A stretch of 27,331 nt of DNA from DASVWH01 sp036389715 (lineage in GTDB: Bacteria > Acidobacteriota > Blastocatellia > Pyrinomonadales > Pyrinomonadaceae): contig DASVWH010000209.1 of NCBI GenBank assembly GCA_036389715.1, forward strand, positions 1 to 27,331, read 5' to 3'. The notes under the pieces are model-generated. The model was not told where the DNA came from. It did no database searches and saw nothing but the letters and a program-made list of their open reading frames with translations. The position numbers and the translations under genes are program-made. Below are positions 25,383 through 27,331 of this stretch, piece after piece (position 1 is the stretch's first letter; each line of letters begins with the position of its first letter).

Positions 25383-25454
25383 AGCCGCACAATCCGGGCA
25401 CACCCCTTGGCCGCCCACCCTCCCCCTTTTATTTCACCCTTTCAACACTTACTT

Positions 25455-25483
25455 CTGACTTCTGCTTTCTTTTAGGTTATAAT
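25455..25483 (+). promoter_or_regulatory. Sigma-70-like promoter of the clpC-like gene
   Basis: A -35 CTGACT (25455-25460, 4 of 6) is followed by exactly 17 bases and a perfect -10 TATAAT (25478-25483). The leader to the ATG at 25553 would be about 60 bases. No CtsR- or CIRCE-type operator was recognised. Confidence 0.65.
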
Positions 25484-25552
25484 GCAGGGCGGTGCGGGTC
25501 ACACATTCGTCCGGCACGTAATAATTCCCACAGTCATTCGGAAACGGTCTAT

Positions 25553-27331
25553 ATGTTCGAACGCTATACGGAGAAAGCGCGGCGCGTGATTTTCTTTGCG
25601 CGCTACGAGGCATCACAATTCGGCGCGCCCGCCATCGAGCCCGAACACCTGCTGCTCGGCTTGATGAGAGAGGACAAGACCCTGACGGGCCGCTTCTTCC
25701 CGCGCGCGCAGGTCAGCATCGAAGCGATTCGCAAAGAGATCGAGGGGCGCACGCTGCTCCGCGAGAAGATTTCGACGAGCGTCGAACTGCCCCTCGCGCC
25801 CGAGACCAAGCGCGTGCTCGCCTACGCACACGAGGAGAGCGACCGGCTGCAACACCGTCACATCGGGACGGAGCACCTGCTGCTCGGACTCCTCAGGGAA
25901 GACCGCTCGATGGCCGCCGAGATTCTCTACGAACGGGGCCTGCGGCTCAACGCCGTGCGCGACGAGATCGCGCGCCAGACCGGGGCGGACGCCCGCGCCT
26001 CGCAGAAGAAGGACACGCCGCACCTCGTAGAGTTTTCGCGCGACCTGACCGACGATGCCGCCAGCGATAAGCTCGACCCGCTCGTCGGGCGCGAGGCCGA
26101 GATCGAGCGCGTCGTCCAAATCCTCTGCCGCCGCACCAAGAACAATCCCGTGCTGATCGGCGAGCCCGGTGTCGGCAAGACGGCCATCGTCGAGGGGCTC
26201 GCGCAGAGAATCATCCGCGGCGACGTGCCCTCGTTTCTGGAAAACAAGCGCATCCTTTCCCTGGACCTCTCTTTGATCGTCGCCGGGACGAAGTATCGCG
26301 GGCAGTTTGAAGAGCGCCTCAAGCAGATCATGCGCGAGCTGGTCGAGAACCCGCACTACATCGTCTTCATAGACGAGCTGCACACGCTGGTCGGCGCGGG
26401 CTCTGCCGAAGGCTCGCTCGACGCCGCCAATATCCTCAAGCCTGCGCTCTCGCGCGGCGAAATCCAGTGTATCGGCGCGACCACTCCGGCCGAGTTTCGC
26501 AAGTCCATCGAGAAAGACCGCTCGCTCGAACGCCGTTTCCAGGCCGTCAAGGTTCCGCCGCCGTCGGAATCCGAGGCCGTGCAGATTCTTCACGGCGTGC
26601 GCGAGCGCTACGAAACATTTCACCAGGTGCGTTACACGGACGACGCGCTCGAATCGGCCGTCTACCAATCGAACCGCTACATCCCGGACCGCTTTCTGCC
26701 CGACAAGGCCATTGACGTGATTGACGAAGCCGGGGCGCGCGTCAAGCTGCGCGTGCGCCGCGAGCAGGGCAATATCGAGGATTGGAACGCCGGGCCGGAA
26801 CTGCCGCATAACTCTTATCCGGGCGACCGGACGCTCGGTAGCGGGCTGCGGATGCAGTCGGCCGATGAGGACGCGCTGGTCTCGGTCGAAGTGACGAAGG
26901 ACGACGTGGAGGAAGTGATCGCGCGCTGGACCGGCATCCCCGTCACCTCGCTCAAGGAAGAAGAGACGCAGAAGCTGCTGCGCATCGAGACGGAGCTGCA
27001 CATGCGCGTCGTCTCGCAGCGCCCGGCCATTTCGGCGCTCGCACGCGCCATCCGCCGCTCGCGCGCCGGACTGAAGAACCCGCAGCGGCCCGTCGGCTCC
27101 TTTCTTTTCCTCGGCCCCACGGGTGTCGGCAAAACGGAGGTCGCCCGCTCGCTGGCGGAATTCCTCTTCGGCTCGGAGCGTTCGTTGATTCGTTTCGACA
27201 TGTCGGAGTTCATGGAGAAGCACTCCGTCTCGAAGCTGATCGGGAGTCCTCCGGGCTATGTCGGCCACGAAGAGGGCGGCCAGTTGACCGAGCGCATCAA
27301 GCGTTCGCCCTACTCCGTGCTGCTCTTCGAC
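25553..27331 (+). CDS. clpC: ClpC-type AAA+ unfoldase, N-terminal part (cut by window end)
   Basis: The first 593 residues of a Clp/Hsp100 unfoldase that feeds proteins to the ClpP protease. The reading frame is open to the last base. The N-domain (1-145) has the two ClpC repeats (EHLLLGLMRED and EHLLLGLLRED). The first AAA+ ring has Walker A GEPGVGKT (203-210), Walker B IVFIDELHTL (270-279) and LERRFQ; the second begins with Walker A GPTGVGKT (521-528) and reaches LLFD, its Walker B. Between them, at 400-445, where ClpC carries its coiled middle domain, the sequence is short, Gly/Pro/Asn-rich and lacks the usual heptads. The ATG is chosen from the canonical MFERYTEKARR start; the Shine-Dalgarno sequence is weak. 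The end of the second ring lies outside the window. Confidence 0.95.
   Translation, partial: MFERYTEKARRVIFFARYEASQFGAPAIEPEHLLLGLMREDKTLTGRFFPRAQVSIEAIRKEIEGRTLLREKISTSVELPLAPETKRVLAYAHEESDRLQHRHIGTEHLLLGLLREDRSMAAEILYERGLRLNAVRDEIARQTGADARASQKKDTPHLVEFSRDLTDDAASDKLDPLVGREAEIERVVQILCRRTKNNPVLIGEPGVGKTAIVEGLAQRIIRGDVPSFLENKRILSLDLSLIVAGTKYRGQFEERLKQIMRELVENPHYIVFIDELHTLVGAGSAEGSLDAANILKPALSRGEIQCIGATTPAEFRKSIEKDRSLERRFQAVKVPPPSESEAVQILHGVRERYETFHQVRYTDDALESAVYQSNRYIPDRFLPDKAIDVIDEAGARVKLRVRREQGNIEDWNAGPELPHNSYPGDRTLGSGLRMQSADEDALVSVEVTKDDVEEVIARWTGIPVTSLKEEETQKLLRIETELHMRVVSQRPAISALARAIRRSRAGLKNPQRPVGSFLFLGPTGVGKTEVARSLAEFLFGSERSLIRFDMSEFMEKHSVSKLIGSPPGYVGHEEGGQLTERIKRSPYSVLLFD

Noticed and set aside
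25613..27268. 551-codon open frame on the minus strand
   Set aside because: It is exactly opposite clpC, whose motifs are unmistakable. Its composition (Arg, Val, Asp, Gly-rich) is typical of the shadow of a GC-rich gene.

Overview
The window is high-GC bacterial chromosomal DNA with closely packed genes on both strands. The best guess at the host is an acidobacterium, probably of the Blastocatellia type. This is inference from protein style: Asn/Ser-rich lipoproteins, proteins built as zinc ribbon, one membrane helix and an outer domain, a TPR-linked sigma-54 activator, and an LpxL-type acyltransferase that implies an outer membrane. No rRNA, tRNA, CRISPR array, transposase or phage gene was seen.

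Left part (1-5581). An AT-rich gene-free stretch is followed by an LpxL-like lipid acyltransferase and a TPR plus sigma-54 activator (leftward). A tiny secreted protein runs divergently from the activator; its mature part is three copies of a short repeat. A DUF2227 membrane protein and a GlsB/YeaQ-type membrane protein follow. The activator/secreted-repeat pair, with a perfect palindrome on the activator's promoter, is the most interesting unit here. It has a lower G+C than its surroundings.

Centre left (5582-11674, all leftward). In transcription order: a membrane-anchored TonB-like protein, its secreted paralogue, SecA, and an alpha-solenoid protein. The two paralogues share a C-terminal domain of about 170 residues.

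Centre (11907-18740). A Ski2-like helicase is split into two ORFs (RecA1 half and RecA2 plus C-terminal half) separated by 153 bases. Then come an SGNH-hydrolase lipoprotein, a small hypothetical protein, IspH of the MEP isoprenoid pathway, a helical hypothetical protein (convergent, with a strong shared terminator hairpin), a UPF0158 protein and a small Sm-fold-like protein.

Right part (19085-27331). A zinc ribbon-TM-double PDZ protein, a small hypothetical protein, two paralogous lipoproteins with acidic tails, a VanY-like lipoprotein, a zinc ribbon-TM-NTF2-like protein, a LolD-type ABC ATPase and the first 593 codons of a ClpC-type unfoldase cut by the window end. Much of this part is cell-envelope and protein-quality-control machinery.

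Three genes (11907 and 19085 on +, 17818 on -) have a -10-like hexamer ending exactly 6 bases before the ATG, which suggests leaderless transcripts.
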